From: Sphingobium chlorophenolicum
GTDB lineage: Bacteria > Pseudomonadota > Alphaproteobacteria > Sphingomonadales > Sphingomonadaceae
Assembly (NCBI RefSeq): GCF_000722875.1
Contig: NZ_JFHR01000044.1
Coordinates: 1-46,581, forward strand
Reading direction: 5' to 3'
DNA: 46,581 nucleotides
Made by a program: the position numbers and the translations under genes. The notes beneath the pieces are model-generated. The model ran no database searches. It saw only the letters and a program-made list of their open reading frames with translations, and was not told the origin of the DNA. Below, one piece after another: positions 26,171 to 34,389 of this stretch; positions within the stretch are counted from its first letter, which is position 1, and each line of letters begins with the position of its first letter.

Positions 26171-26923
26171 ATGACCCGCTTCGCCTTCACCGTGGAATTT
26201 GATGGCCGTCCTTTCATGGGCTGGCAGCGGCAGGCGCACGGCCCCAGCGTCCAGCAGGCGATTGAGGACGCGATCTTCGCGATGACCGGCGAGCGAGCCG
26301 TGATACATGCGGCGGGCCGCACCGATGCGGGCGTGCACGGGATTGCCATGCGCGCCCATGCGGACATTGCGAAGGACATGACGCCCTTTCGCCTGATGGA
26401 GGCGCTGAATGCGCGCCTTCGGCCCCACCCCGTCGCGATCCTGGCCTGCGAGGCGGTGCCGGACGACTGGCATGCCCGCTTTTCCTGCGTCGGGCGGTCC
26501 TATGTCTATCGCATCGCCAATCGCCGCGCGCCGCTGACCTGGGAAAATGGGCTGGTCTGGCGGGTGATCCAGCCGCTCGATGCCGATGCTATGCAGGAGG
26601 CGGCGCAGCTTCTGATTGGGCGGCATGACTTCACCACCTTCCGCTCCGCCCACTGTCAGGCGGAAAGTCCGGTGAAGACGCTGGACCGGCTGGATGTGGA
26701 GCGATCCGGCGACCGGCTGGCCATATATGCAGAGGCGCGGTCCTTTCTGCATCATCAGGTGCGGTCGATGGTGGGGTGCCTTGCCTTGGTCGGCATGGGA
26801 CGCTGGTCCATCGGTGATCTGGAGGCGGCGCGGGATGCGAGGAATCGGGCAGCGCTGGGGCTAAATGCGCCGCCGGACGGACTGTATTTCGTGAGAGCGC
26901 GTTATCCGGGTGAGCAGGGCTAA
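26171..26923 (+). CDS. truA: tRNA pseudouridine(38-40) synthase TruA
   Basis: 250 residues. The catalytic aspartate D52 is in GRTDAGVHG; other family parts are [12 protein letters not shown] at the start, YVYRIANRR in the middle and [12 protein letters not shown] near the C-terminus. It makes pseudouridine in the anticodon arm of many tRNAs. It is translated 5 nt after fmt, an order common in alphaproteobacteria. Confidence 0.97.
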   Translation: MTRFAFTVEFDGRPFMGWQRQAHGPSVQQAIEDAIFAMTGERAVIHAAGRTDAGVHGIAMRAHADIAKDMTPFRLMEALNARLRPHPVAILACEAVPDDWHARFSCVGRSYVYRIANRRAPLTWENGLVWRVIQPLDADAMQEAAQLLIGRHDFTTFRSAHCQAESPVKTLDRLDVERSGDRLAIYAEARSFLHHQVRSMVGCLALVGMGRWSIGDLEAARDARNRAALGLNAPPDGLYFVRARYPGEQG

Positions 26924-26935
26924 GCCCCCCCTCCT

Positions 26936-27026
26936 CGTCATGCTGAACTTGTTTCAGCATCCATTTCTCCAGATTGAGCCACGGCGCTTGGGGCACGATG
27001 GATGCTGAAACAAGTTCAGCATGACG
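26936..27026. repeat. 29-bp perfect inverted repeat (HTH-like dispersed palindrome)
   Basis: The left arm CGTCATGCTGAACTTGTTTC... (26936-26964) is exactly the reverse complement of the right arm at 26998-27026, around a 33-nt centre. Each arm is itself partly palindromic (TGCTGAAC / GTTTCAGCA). I know this arm as a common dispersed sequence of sphingomonad genomes. It lies between the convergent genes truA and yhhQ and may also serve as a terminator in both directions. Confidence 0.85.
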
Positions 27027-27056
27027 GTTTTGGATGCGTTTCCGTTATCCTAAAGA

Positions 27057-27776
27057 TCAGAGACTTGCGCGGAACGGCGTGAAATTCGTGCCCTCATCGA
27101 ACACATCCAGCCCCTCGGCGCGCTTGAGGCGGCCGACAACCACATAGGTCACGGGCGTCAGCACGGCTTCCCATGTCACCTTCATCAGCCAGTTGGTGAC
27201 CATCACGGTCGCGACCTGCGCGTTGGTCCAGTCACCGTAAAAGGCCAGCGGATAGAAGAGCAGGCTGTCCACACCCTGCCCCACCACCGTCGAACCGATG
27301 GTCCGCATCCATAGATGCCTGCCCTGCGTCAGCAATTTCATCTTGGCGAGGACGAAGCTGTTGGCGAACTCGCCCGCCCAGAAGGCGGTGACGGAAGCGA
27401 AGACGATGCGCCAGGTGCTGCCGAACACCGCCTCATAGGCTTTCTGGTCAGGCCAACCCTCCGCCGGGGGCAGCTTCACCACCACCCAGCTCATCAGCGC
27501 CATGAACAGCATCGCGCCGAAGCCCGCCCAGACGCAGCGGCGCGCCCGCGCATAGCCATAGACTTCGGTCAGCACGTCGCCCAGCACATAGCCAAGCGGA
27601 AAGAAGAGGATGCCCGCGCCGAAGGTGAAGCCGCCCAGCGTCGACAGCTTGGCCGCGCCGATCAGGTTGGACAGCAGCAATATGGCGACGAAACCGGCCA
27701 TGCAGAAATCGAAATAGCGCAATGGGCGGGCGCCCAGCGCATAGGCATCGATTTTTCTTACCCCCGCATCGGTCAT
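27057..27776 (-). CDS. Queuosine precursor transporter (YhhQ/VUT family)
   Basis: A 239-residue inner-membrane protein with about six helices (formerly DUF165). Family marks are LLLSNLIGAAKL, FPLGYVLGDVLTEVYGYARARR and the later ASVTAFWAGEFANSFVLAKMK...GQGVDSLLFYPLAF. YhhQ in E. coli takes up the queuosine precursors preQ0/preQ1 for tRNA modification. No preQ1 riboswitch could be recognised before the gene. It is divergent from tRNA-Arg. Confidence 0.9.
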   Translation of the reverse strand: MTDAGVRKIDAYALGARPLRYFDFCMAGFVAILLLSNLIGAAKLSTLGGFTFGAGILFFPLGYVLGDVLTEVYGYARARRCVWAGFGAMLFMALMSWVVVKLPPAEGWPDQKAYEAVFGSTWRIVFASVTAFWAGEFANSFVLAKMKLLTQGRHLWMRTIGSTVVGQGVDSLLFYPLAFYGDWTNAQVATVMVTNWLMKVTWEAVLTPVTYVVVGRLKRAEGLDVFDEGTNFTPFRASL

Positions 27777-27861
27777 GCGCCCTGCATATCGGCCCGACGC
27801 GCAAATGCAATGCCGCCCATGATTGCAAGCCGGGCGAAGGCCCGCTATCGAACGCGCCGAC

Positions 27862-27938
27862 GGCCCCGTAGCTCAGCTGGATAGAGCATTCGCCTTCTAA
27901 GCGAATGGTCACAGGTTCGAATCCTGTCGGGGTCGCCA
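27862..27938 (+). tRNA. tRNA-Arg (anticodon TCT)
   Basis: A 77-nt cloverleaf with encoded CCA. The acceptor GGCCCCG pairs with CGGGGTC (one G-U), the D arm is GCTC..GAGC, the anticodon stem TTCGC/GCGAA encloses CTTCTAA with TCT at 27896-27898, and the T arm is ACAGG-TTCGAAT-CCTGT. It reads AGA (and AGG by wobble) codons, which are rare in this GC-rich genome. No partner tRNA or integrase is next to it. Confidence 0.97.
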
Positions 27939-27997
27939 CTTCCGCAAAGCAATACCGCGCCTTTGACAGCGGCTGCCCGCGGGCGCATGGGCGGGTC

Positions 27998-29146
27998 ATG
28001 CAAATCCGTGACTTCGACGTCGATCTGTTCCTGCGCGAATATTGGCAGAAGCGACCCCTGCTCATCCGCAATCCGTGGAACGCATGGCGCAACCCGTTGG
28101 ACCCTGACGAACTGGCGGGGCTGGCCTGCGAAGAGGATGTGGAATCGCGCCTCGTCACGCGGTATGCAGGCGGATTGGCGATGGAAAGCGGCCCGCTGGC
28201 GGAGGATCGCTTCAGCAAGCTCAACGGCTCCTGGACGCTGCTGGTGCAGGCGGTGGACCATCATTCACCCGAAGTCGCGGGGCTGATTGAGCCATTCCGT
28301 TTCGTGCCGGACTGGCGCATAGACGATGTGATGGTCAGCTACGCCACGGATGGCGGCGGGGTCGGGCCGCATTTCGATCAATATGACGTATTTCTGGTGC
28401 AGGGGCTGGGCCAGCGCCGGTGGAGGGTGGGGCCGCGGTGCGATGCCGCGACGCCCCTTTTGCCGCATGACGACCTGCGCCTGATCGTTGATTTCGAAGC
28501 GACCGGCGACTGGATTCTCGAACCCGGCGATATTCTCTATGTACCGCCATGCTTTGCGCATGACGGCGTGGCGGTCGGCGATGATTGCATGACCTATTCG
28601 ATCGGTTTCCGCGCACCGTCCCGCGCCGAACTGGTCGAAGGCTGGTGCGAGCATCAGGTCGACGGGTTGGGGGATGAGGATCGGTATGCCGATCCCGACC
28701 TCCCAATACAGAGCAATCCCGGCGAAATCGCAGCTCCGGCCATCGACCGGCTGCACGCCATGGTGATGGAGGCGCTGTCTGACCGCGATGCCTTTGCCCG
28801 CTGGTTCGGCCTGCACAACAGCCTGCCCAAATATGCCGAAACAGACTGGCGGCCGGAGGAGGCTGTCGACACGCAAGAGGTGCGCGGGCTGCTGGCGCAG
28901 GGCGTGCCGTTGAGCCGCAACCCGGCCAGTCGCTTTTCCTTCATCCGGCAAGGGGAGCAGGTCATTCTGCTGTTCGTGGACGGCCATTGTTTCGACTGCG
29001 CGGGCGATCTGGCCGGGCTGGCCGAAAAATTATGCGCGGGGTCAAGTCTGGTCGTGGACCCCGGCCTTTCCGCATCGGCGGAGGTCATCGGGCTGATCGC
29101 CGCCTTGATCGACCAGGGCAGCCTGGCGTTCGACGAAGGGGATTGA
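27998..29146 (+). CDS. roxA: RoxA/YcfD-type ribosomal protein oxygenase (JmjC/cupin)
   Basis: About 382 residues (E. coli YcfD has 373). A JmjC-fold 2-oxoglutarate/Fe(II) oxygenase; YcfD hydroxylates an arginine of ribosomal protein L16. The first iron ligands H125 and D127 are in GPHFDQYDVFLVQG, the distal His188 in PPCFAHDG, and a dimerisation/winged-helix part follows after about residue 220. The start MQIRDFDVDLFLREYWQKRPLL is family-like; the frame reads back into the tRNA and is not coding there. The next gene, rluE, follows after 6 nt and also acts on the ribosome, which suggests a small ribosome-modification unit. Confidence 0.88.
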   Translation: MQIRDFDVDLFLREYWQKRPLLIRNPWNAWRNPLDPDELAGLACEEDVESRLVTRYAGGLAMESGPLAEDRFSKLNGSWTLLVQAVDHHSPEVAGLIEPFRFVPDWRIDDVMVSYATDGGGVGPHFDQYDVFLVQGLGQRRWRVGPRCDAATPLLPHDDLRLIVDFEATGDWILEPGDILYVPPCFAHDGVAVGDDCMTYSIGFRAPSRAELVEGWCEHQVDGLGDEDRYADPDLPIQSNPGEIAAPAIDRLHAMVMEALSDRDAFARWFGLHNSLPKYAETDWRPEEAVDTQEVRGLLAQGVPLSRNPASRFSFIRQGEQVILLFVDGHCFDCAGDLAGLAEKLCAGSSLVVDPGLSASAEVIGLIAALIDQGSLAFDEGD

Positions 29147-29152
29147 TCGGCG

Positions 29153-29695
29153 ATGACGCTGATCCTGTTCAACAAGCCTTACGGCGTGCTGTGCCAGTTC
29201 ACCGATGAAAGCACCGGGCCGCCGCGCCCCACGCTGGCGGCGTTCATCGACCGGCCCGGCGTCTATCCTGCCGGTCGGCTCGACCTCGACAGCGAGGGCC
29301 TGCTGCTGCTGACCGATGACGGCCGGTTGCAGGCGCGGATCGCCGATCCCCGTTTCAAGACGCCGAAAACCTATCTGGCGCAGGTCGAGGGCGATCCCGA
29401 CGAGGCCGCGCTGGAGGCGTTGCGGCGCGGCGTGAAGCTGAAGGATGGCCCGACCCTGCCCGCGCAGGTGGAGCGCATCGGCGATCCGGCGCTGTGGCCG
29501 CGCGATCCGCCTGTCCGGTTCCGCAAGAGCGTGCCCGATTGCTGGCTGCGACTGACGATCCGCGAAGGGCGCAACCGGCAGGTGCGGCGGATGACGGCGG
29601 CGGTGGGGCATCCGACATTGCGGCTGGTGCGATGGCGCATCGGCGACTGGACGCTGGACGGCATCGCGCAGGGGCAATGGCGCGAGGCCGAATAG
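29153..29695 (+). CDS. rluE: RluE-like 23S rRNA pseudouridine synthase
   Basis: A 180-residue member of the RsuA/RluB/E/F group without the N-terminal S4 domain, as RluE. The catalytic Asp44 is in [16 protein letters not shown], and the conserved [11 protein letters not shown] lies near the C-terminus. RluE makes pseudouridine at 23S position 2457 (E. coli numbering). The assignment to RluE rather than RluB/F rests on the short length and missing S4 domain. It is 6 nt after roxA. Confidence 0.85.
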   Translation: MTLILFNKPYGVLCQFTDESTGPPRPTLAAFIDRPGVYPAGRLDLDSEGLLLLTDDGRLQARIADPRFKTPKTYLAQVEGDPDEAALEALRRGVKLKDGPTLPAQVERIGDPALWPRDPPVRFRKSVPDCWLRLTIREGRNRQVRRMTAAVGHPTLRLVRWRIGDWTLDGIAQGQWREAE

Positions 29696-29699
29696 GCGC

Positions 29700-30377
29700 T
29701 CAGGCCCCTCGCTTCGTGGCGAACCAGATGACGTGCCGTGGCCCCTTGCCATTGCTGCGGGCGCGCACGACGACCTCCTCCACCAACAAACCGGCGCGGG
29801 ACAGGCGGCGGGTGAAGGCTGGGTCCGGCCCTGCGGACCAGATCGCCACGATGCCGCCCGGCTTGAGCGCCGCCATGGCCGCCGATATGCCCTGCGCGGA
29901 ATAGAGGCGGTCGTTCGCCTGCCGCACCAGCCCGTCCGGCCCATTGTCGACGTCGAGCAGGATCGCGTCATAGGTTCCGCGACCGGCGGCGATCACATCG
30001 GCAACGTCAGCTTGCAGCAGACGCACGCGGGGATCGTCCAGACACCCCGCCGCGAGTTCCGCCATCGGTCCCCGCGCCCATTCGATGATCTCCGGCACCA
30101 GTTCCGCGACAGTGACCTGCCCGCCGCCATCGAGCGCAGCCAGCGCGGCGCGCAGGGTGAAACCCATGCCATAGCCGCCGATCAACAGATGCGGGCGCGC
30201 CCGGCCGCGCAGCCGGTCGCAGGTGAGATTGGCCAACGCCTCCTCCGACCCGCTCATCCGGCTGCTCATCAACTCATTGCGGTCGAGCACGATCATGAAG
30301 TCGCCGCCGCGCCGGTAGAGGGTGAGTTCCGCCCCGCCGGACACCTGGGCCGATCCGATAAATTCACGCGTTTGCAT
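29700..30377 (-). CDS. Spermidine synthase-like SAM-binding protein
   Basis: A 225-residue Rossmann-fold protein of the spermidine synthase/methyltransferase kind: ELTLYRRGGDFMIVLDRNELMSSR at the start, the SAM loop LLIGGYGMGFTLRAAL, the acidic strand VAELVPEIIEW, and ILLDVDNGPDGLV. Spermidine synthases have a D-T/S-D motif at the last site; here it is DVDNGPDG, so polyamine synthesis is doubtful and a methyltransferase role is possible. It converges on rluE with 4 nt between and is divergent from the exonuclease gene. Confidence 0.75.
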   Translation of the reverse strand: MQTREFIGSAQVSGGAELTLYRRGGDFMIVLDRNELMSSRMSGSEEALANLTCDRLRGRARPHLLIGGYGMGFTLRAALAALDGGGQVTVAELVPEIIEWARGPMAELAAGCLDDPRVRLLQADVADVIAAGRGTYDAILLDVDNGPDGLVRQANDRLYSAQGISAAMAALKPGGIVAIWSAGPDPAFTRRLSRAGLLVEEVVVRARSNGKGPRHVIWFATKRGA

Positions 30378-30454
30378 GCCAGCACCTCTCGGCCCGTCGT
30401 CATTCCTGATCGGCGGGCTTTACGGCAGGGGATCGCGGCGTCAAAGGGGGAAGC

Positions 30455-30907
30455 ATGCGATATTTCCTCGACACTGAATATAATGGCTTTGGCGGCGAAC
30501 TGATCAGCCTCGCGCTCGCGCCGGAATATGGCGACCAGGACTTCTACGTCTCATTCCCCTTGCCCGACGACATCCACCCCTGGGTGGCGCAGAATGTAAT
30601 CCCCTATCTCCGCTTCGTGCCGCAAGGCGTCGACCATCAACTGAGCCGGGTGGACGCGGCGCGGCATCTGGAAGCCTATCTGGCGAACGATCCCGATCCG
30701 CTGATCGTGGCGGACTGGCCGGACGACCTCGCTTATTTCTGCGCGCTGCTCGTGACCGGCCCGGGCGAGATCATCGACCATAACGGCCTTCGCCTGGAAC
30801 TGATCAACGCCGCGGGTTTCAGCGCCGCCGCCAACAGCAAGATGCCGCACAACGCCTTGTATGACGCCCATGCGCTGAAAGAATTCTATCTGAATCCGGT
30901 CCTTTGA
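30455..30907 (+). CDS. Small DEDDh 3'-5' exonuclease-like protein
   Basis: 150 residues. The DEDDh pattern of DnaQ-fold exonucleases is visible: D6 and E8 in FLDTEYN, an Asp in IVADWPDD (about residue 87-91), and H132...D137 in PHNALYDAHAL. Size and sequence resemble the RNase AS / Rv2179c type exoribonuclease domain, which trims RNA 3' ends, rather than oligoribonuclease or a polymerase proofreading subunit. The cellular substrate here is unknown. It is divergent from the spermidine-synthase-like gene and convergent with the dehydrogenase, 8 nt apart. Confidence 0.7.
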   Translation: MRYFLDTEYNGFGGELISLALAPEYGDQDFYVSFPLPDDIHPWVAQNVIPYLRFVPQGVDHQLSRVDAARHLEAYLANDPDPLIVADWPDDLAYFCALLVTGPGEIIDHNGLRLELINAAGFSAAANSKMPHNALYDAHALKEFYLNPVL

Positions 30908-30915
30908 CGAACCGC

Positions 30916-32028
30916 TCAGTGCGGGACGATCAGATATTTCTCTCCAGTGCGGCGGGCATTATAGTCCAGCACGGCGTCGCGCTTCAGCGCTTCCGCCAGG
31001 GAGATGCGGGCCTTGTAATGGCTGGCGAAGGTGGTGGTCAGATTATCGCGCACACGCTGGCGCAGGCGTTCGAGAGTTTCGGCATCCGTGCTTTGCAGAA
31101 AGGGAAAGAGCAGCCACCCGCCGATATTCCAGGCGAAACCGAAGCTTCGCGTCAGGATGGTCGGGGACATGTCCAGCCCGCCATAGATATAGGCTTGCTT
31201 GGTCCGGTTGGAGCCATAGCGGCTATAGGGTTCATCCTTGCTGACCACCTGTTCCATGGCATGGAGGATCTGGCTGATCAGGGCGCCGCCGCCGATCGCG
31301 TCGAAGGCGATGGTCGCGCCGGTCGCGGCTATGGCGGATTGGAGCTGCGCGGTGAAATCCTCCTTCGAACTGTCGACGATATGTTCGGCGCCCAGCCCGC
31401 GAAGGATCGCCGCCTGCGCTTCGTTGCGGACGATGTTCACCAGCGGAATGCCATCCTCCTGCGTGATGCGCACCAGCATCTGGCCGAGATTGGAGGCCGC
31501 GGCGGTGTGGACGATCGCCTTATGCCCGCCCCGCTTCATCGTCTCGACAAAGCCGAGCGCGGTCAGCGGATTGACGAAGGCCGAAGCCCCCTGCTCCGCC
31601 GTCGCGCCGTCGGGCAGGGTCATGCAGGCGTCGGCGCCGATCAGCCGATATTGCGCGAACATGCCGCCGCCGATCACCGCGACCCGCTTGCCCAGCAAGG
31701 CCTGCGCTTCGGGCGCTTCGCCCGCGGCGATGACGGTGCCGGCGCCTTCATTGCCGATGGTCATGGGCTGGCCGACCCGCCCGGCCAGCGCCCGGCGAGC
31801 GCCGTCGGGCATCCTGGCAATGATCCGCCCTTCCCCATAATCGGCATTTTGGAGGTCGGCGGCAGAGAAGAGCAGCGCGAGGTCGGAGGGGTTGATCGGC
31901 GCGGCTTCCAGCCGGACCAGCACGTCGCCGCCCTTGGGCGCGGGGAGCGTCTCTTCGGCCAGTTCGACGACCAGACGGCCGTCTTCATGCAGGGTGGAAA
32001 GAAGCTTGAGGCCGTGCGTGTCGCTCAT
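30916..32028 (-). CDS. Zinc-type alcohol dehydrogenase / quinone oxidoreductase-like protein
   Basis: A 370-residue medium-chain dehydrogenase. The N-terminal part carries PINPSDLALLF and GNEGAGTVIAAG. The NADP-binding half has AAASNLGQMLVRITQEDGI in place of the usual AAGGVG loop, and FDAIGGG. No structural or catalytic zinc cysteines are visible, so it belongs to the quinone-oxidoreductase/enoyl-reductase branch. The substrate is unknown. It is 13 nt downstream of msrA and so probably in one transcript with it and the small membrane protein. Confidence 0.82.
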   Translation of the reverse strand: MSDTHGLKLLSTLHEDGRLVVELAEETLPAPKGGDVLVRLEAAPINPSDLALLFSAADLQNADYGEGRIIARMPDGARRALAGRVGQPMTIGNEGAGTVIAAGEAPEAQALLGKRVAVIGGGMFAQYRLIGADACMTLPDGATAEQGASAFVNPLTALGFVETMKRGGHKAIVHTAAASNLGQMLVRITQEDGIPLVNIVRNEAQAAILRGLGAEHIVDSSKEDFTAQLQSAIAATGATIAFDAIGGGALISQILHAMEQVVSKDEPYSRYGSNRTKQAYIYGGLDMSPTILTRSFGFAWNIGGWLLFPFLQSTDAETLERLRQRVRDNLTTTFASHYKARISLAEALKRDAVLDYNARRTGEKYLIVPH

Positions 32029-32041
32029 GAAAAATTCCTGA

Positions 32042-32713
32042 TCAGGCGGAGGGGCGTTCGTTGTAGAGCAGCGGGAACATAGCCTTCAAGGCGTCAAGCT
32101 TCGGCATGTCCCAGCGCTGGATATAGGGGTGGCGCGGGTTCTTCCTCAGGAAATCCTGATGGCTGCGGTCCGCGTCCTGGAAACCCGTGAATCGTTCGAC
32201 GCGGGTGACGATCGGCCCCGGCCAGAGACTCGATTGGCCCAATTGGCTGAGATAGGCCCTGGCCGCCTTGTCCTGTTCGGCGTTCAGCGGAAAGAGCGCG
32301 CTGCGATATTGGGTGCCGTGGTCAGGCCCTTGATAGTTGAGCGTCGTCGGGTCGGCAATCACCGAGAAGAAGACGCGCAGCAGCGTGCCATAACTGACCT
32401 GCCTGGGATCATATGTGACGCGCACGGACTCGGCGAAGCCGGTGTCGCCCTGGCTGACCTGCTCATAATCGACCTTGCGGCCACGCGGACCGCCGGCGAA
32501 ACCCGAAACGGCAAGATGGACGTCCTTCACATGGGAAAAGACGCCTTCCACGCCCCAATAGCAGCCGCCCGCGAAGACGGCGGTCTCAAGCTGGCGGCCA
32601 GGGGTGGCGTCGACAGCCGGCACAGGCGCAAGCACCGGCCGTTCGGCGCGCAGCGGCGAAGCGACGGCCAGGGCCGCCAGAAAAGCCAAGGCTATGCCGT
32701 CAGCGCGCCGCAT
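32042..32713 (-). CDS. msrA: Exported peptide-methionine (S)-S-oxide reductase MsrA
   Basis: 223 residues. An N-terminal signal peptide (LAFLAALAVASPLRAE) sends it out of the cytoplasm, unlike E. coli MsrA. The catalytic Cys51 sits in FAGGCYWGVEGVF, and YDPRQVSYGTLLRVFF and NYQGPDHGTQYRS complete the active site. There is no second cysteine anywhere in the mature protein, so the usual resolving cysteines are missing and reduction must come from another thiol. No msrB lies nearby. The start overlaps the end of the small membrane protein gene by 14 nt. Confidence 0.9.
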   Translation of the reverse strand: MRRADGIALAFLAALAVASPLRAERPVLAPVPAVDATPGRQLETAVFAGGCYWGVEGVFSHVKDVHLAVSGFAGGPRGRKVDYEQVSQGDTGFAESVRVTYDPRQVSYGTLLRVFFSVIADPTTLNYQGPDHGTQYRSALFPLNAEQDKAARAYLSQLGQSSLWPGPIVTRVERFTGFQDADRSHQDFLRKNPRHPYIQRWDMPKLDALKAMFPLLYNERPSA

Positions 32714-32876
32714 CGCCAGCGGTCGAGGCGGAATCCGCGCTGGCCGGAGCCGCCATGGCGGGACTGGTCAGCGCCGAATGATCGTCATTGGGCTGCAGGA
32801 CGAAAACGCCGATCACGCCGATCACGAACCCGCCCAGAAAGCGCAGGAACAGGTCGGATTTCAAGAATGCCACCAT
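32700..32876 (-). CDS. Small single-pass membrane protein upstream of msrA
   Basis: 58 residues from the ATG at 32876 behind AAAGG. MVAFLKSDLFLRFLGG leads into one membrane helix (FVIGVIGVFVLQ), then a short Ala/Ser-rich tail (SPAMAAPASADSASTAG). The frame is open further upstream but runs through a dispersed repeat and is not coding there. No family is recognised; the 14-nt overlap with msrA suggests coupled translation and a shared location at the membrane. Confidence 0.6.
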   Translation of the reverse strand: MVAFLKSDLFLRFLGGFVIGVIGVFVLQPNDDHSALTSPAMAAPASADSASTAGDAAR

Positions 32877-33186
32877 GGCGTTCTGCCTTTCGGTCGTCTT
32901 GGCCGCCAATCTGGCGGAAATGAATGTCGCGCGGCCTAATCCCGAATGAACGCTGCGCGGCGGCAGTTTCGACCAACGCGCCATTCGGGGCGATGGACGA
33001 CCGGGGGAAAGCCAGTTTTGGTTCGAAACGGGATATAAACTCCGCGACTTCATCTGCAAGACGGCGCGGCGGAAATTTTCCGTTTCCAAATTTGTTAGGG
33101 GGCAAAGGACAGCTTTGCGCCTTTCCCCTCCACCATTGCTTCGCAACGGTCCCCCTCCCCATCTTCGATGGGGAGGATTTAGTGGA
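32877..33186. other. 310-bp intergenic stretch with promoter space and a repeat
   Basis: Between the leftward small-membrane-protein gene and the end of the aminotransferase gene. The left two thirds probably hold the promoter of the msrA unit, though no clear -35/-10 pair could be fixed by eye. The right third is a dispersed CCTCCACC...CCTCCCC repeat (33122-33180). No further gene is supported. Confidence 0.5.
33122..33180. repeat. Single module of the CCTCCACC/GGTCCCC repeat family
   Basis: CCCCTCCACCATTGCTTCGCAACGGTCCCC followed by CTCCCCATCTTCGATGGGGAGGA. The two halves form hairpins TTGCTTCGCAA and CCCCATCTTCGATGGGG. It is one copy in one orientation, immediately past the aminotransferase stop codon. 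Confidence 0.75.
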
Positions 33187-34389
33187 TTACTTCAGGGCGG
33201 CGCAGGCTTCCTGGATGCGGGTGCAGGCCTTTTTCAACACCTCTTCCGAAGTGGCGTAGCTGATGCGGAACGCAGGCGAGAGGCCGAAGGCGGCGCCATG
33301 GACCGCGGCAACCTTCGCTTCGTCCAGGAAATAGCCGATCAGCGCCTCGTCGTTGGCGATCACCTCGCCCTTCGGGGTCTTCTTGCCGATCAGGCCGCTG
33401 GCGTCGGGATAGACGTAGAAGGCCCCTTCCGGCGTCGGACAATCCAGGCCCGGCGCATCGTTCAGCATGGCGACGACCATGTCGCGGCGCTTCTTGAAGG
33501 CGGCGTTGCGCTCTTCCAGAAAATCCTGCGGGCCGGTCAGCGCAGCGGCGGCGGCGGCCTGGCTGATCGAGCAGGGGTTGCTGGTCGACTGCGACTGCAG
33601 CTTGCCCATCGCCTTGATGATCCATTCAGGGCCGCCCGCGAAGCCGATGCGCCAGCCGGTCATAGAAAAGGCCTTGGAACAGCCGTTCACCGTCAGCGTG
33701 CGGTCGTACAGGTCAGGGCAGACCTGCGCGATGGTGGCGAAGGGGGTCGGTGCATACCAGACATGCTCATACATGTCGTCGGTCATCACCAGCACATGCG
33801 GGTGCCGCAGCAGCACTTCGCCCAGTTCCTTCAGTTCCGCCGCCGAATAGGCCGCGCCGGAAGGGTTGGAGGGCGAGTTCAGCATAACCCACTTGGTGCG
33901 CGGCGTGATCGCGGCTTCCAACTGGGCGGCGGTGATCTTGTAACCCTGGCTCGCCGGGCCTTCGATGAAGACCGGGGTGCCGCCCGCGAAGTTCACGATG
34001 TCGGGATAGCTGACCCAATAGGGCGCCGGGATGATGACTTCATCGCCCGCGTCGACCGTCGCGACCAGCGCGTTGAAGAGGGTGTGCTTGCCGCCCGAAT
34101 TCACGCTGATCTGGCTGCGCTTGTAGATCAGGCCGTTGTCCCGCTTGAACTTGAAGGCGACGGCTTCCTTGACGTCGGCGGTGCCGTCCACGTCGGTGTA
34201 GCGGGTGAGATTCTTGCGAATCGCCTCGATCCCCGCTTCCTTCACGAAGTCAGGCGTGTCGAAATCCGGTTCGCCGGCGGAGAGGCCAATCACGTCCACG
34301 CCTTCGGCTTTGAGCGCATTCACGCGCGCGCTCATCGCCATGGTGGCTGAGGGCTGGATGCGACCGAGAGCAGCGGAAGTCTGGCTCAT
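33187..34389 (-). CDS. aspC: Aspartate aminotransferase (class I/II, PLP)
   Basis: A 400-residue fold-type I aminotransferase of the alphaproteobacterial aspartate/prephenate group. PLP lysine is in NGCSKAFSMTGWRIG; the substrate-binding SAGEPDFDTP at the start, NSPSNPSGAAYS and DDMYEHVWY are intact. It interconverts aspartate and oxaloacetate; in this group prephenate or aromatic substrates are also possible. No operon partner: the next gene upstream is 356 bp away. RBS before the ATG was not obvious. Confidence 0.9.
   Translation of the reverse strand: MSQTSAALGRIQPSATMAMSARVNALKAEGVDVIGLSAGEPDFDTPDFVKEAGIEAIRKNLTRYTDVDGTADVKEAVAFKFKRDNGLIYKRSQISVNSGGKHTLFNALVATVDAGDEVIIPAPYWVSYPDIVNFAGGTPVFIEGPASQGYKITAAQLEAAITPRTKWVMLNSPSNPSGAAYSAAELKELGEVLLRHPHVLVMTDDMYEHVWYAPTPFATIAQVCPDLYDRTLTVNGCSKAFSMTGWRIGFAGGPEWIIKAMGKLQSQSTSNPCSISQAAAAAALTGPQDFLEERNAAFKKRRDMVVAMLNDAPGLDCPTPEGAFYVYPDASGLIGKKTPKGEVIANDEALIGYFLDEAKVAAVHGAAFGLSPAFRISYATSEEVLKKACTRIQEACAALK

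Noticed and set aside
27777..27861. Search for a preQ1 riboswitch before the yhhQ-type gene
   Set aside because: The stretch shows GC-rich pairing but no preQ1-I pattern with an A-rich tail.
27862..27938. tRNA-Arg as an integration site for a mobile element
   Set aside because: No integrase, no direct repeat of the tRNA 3' end and no change in gene content around it.
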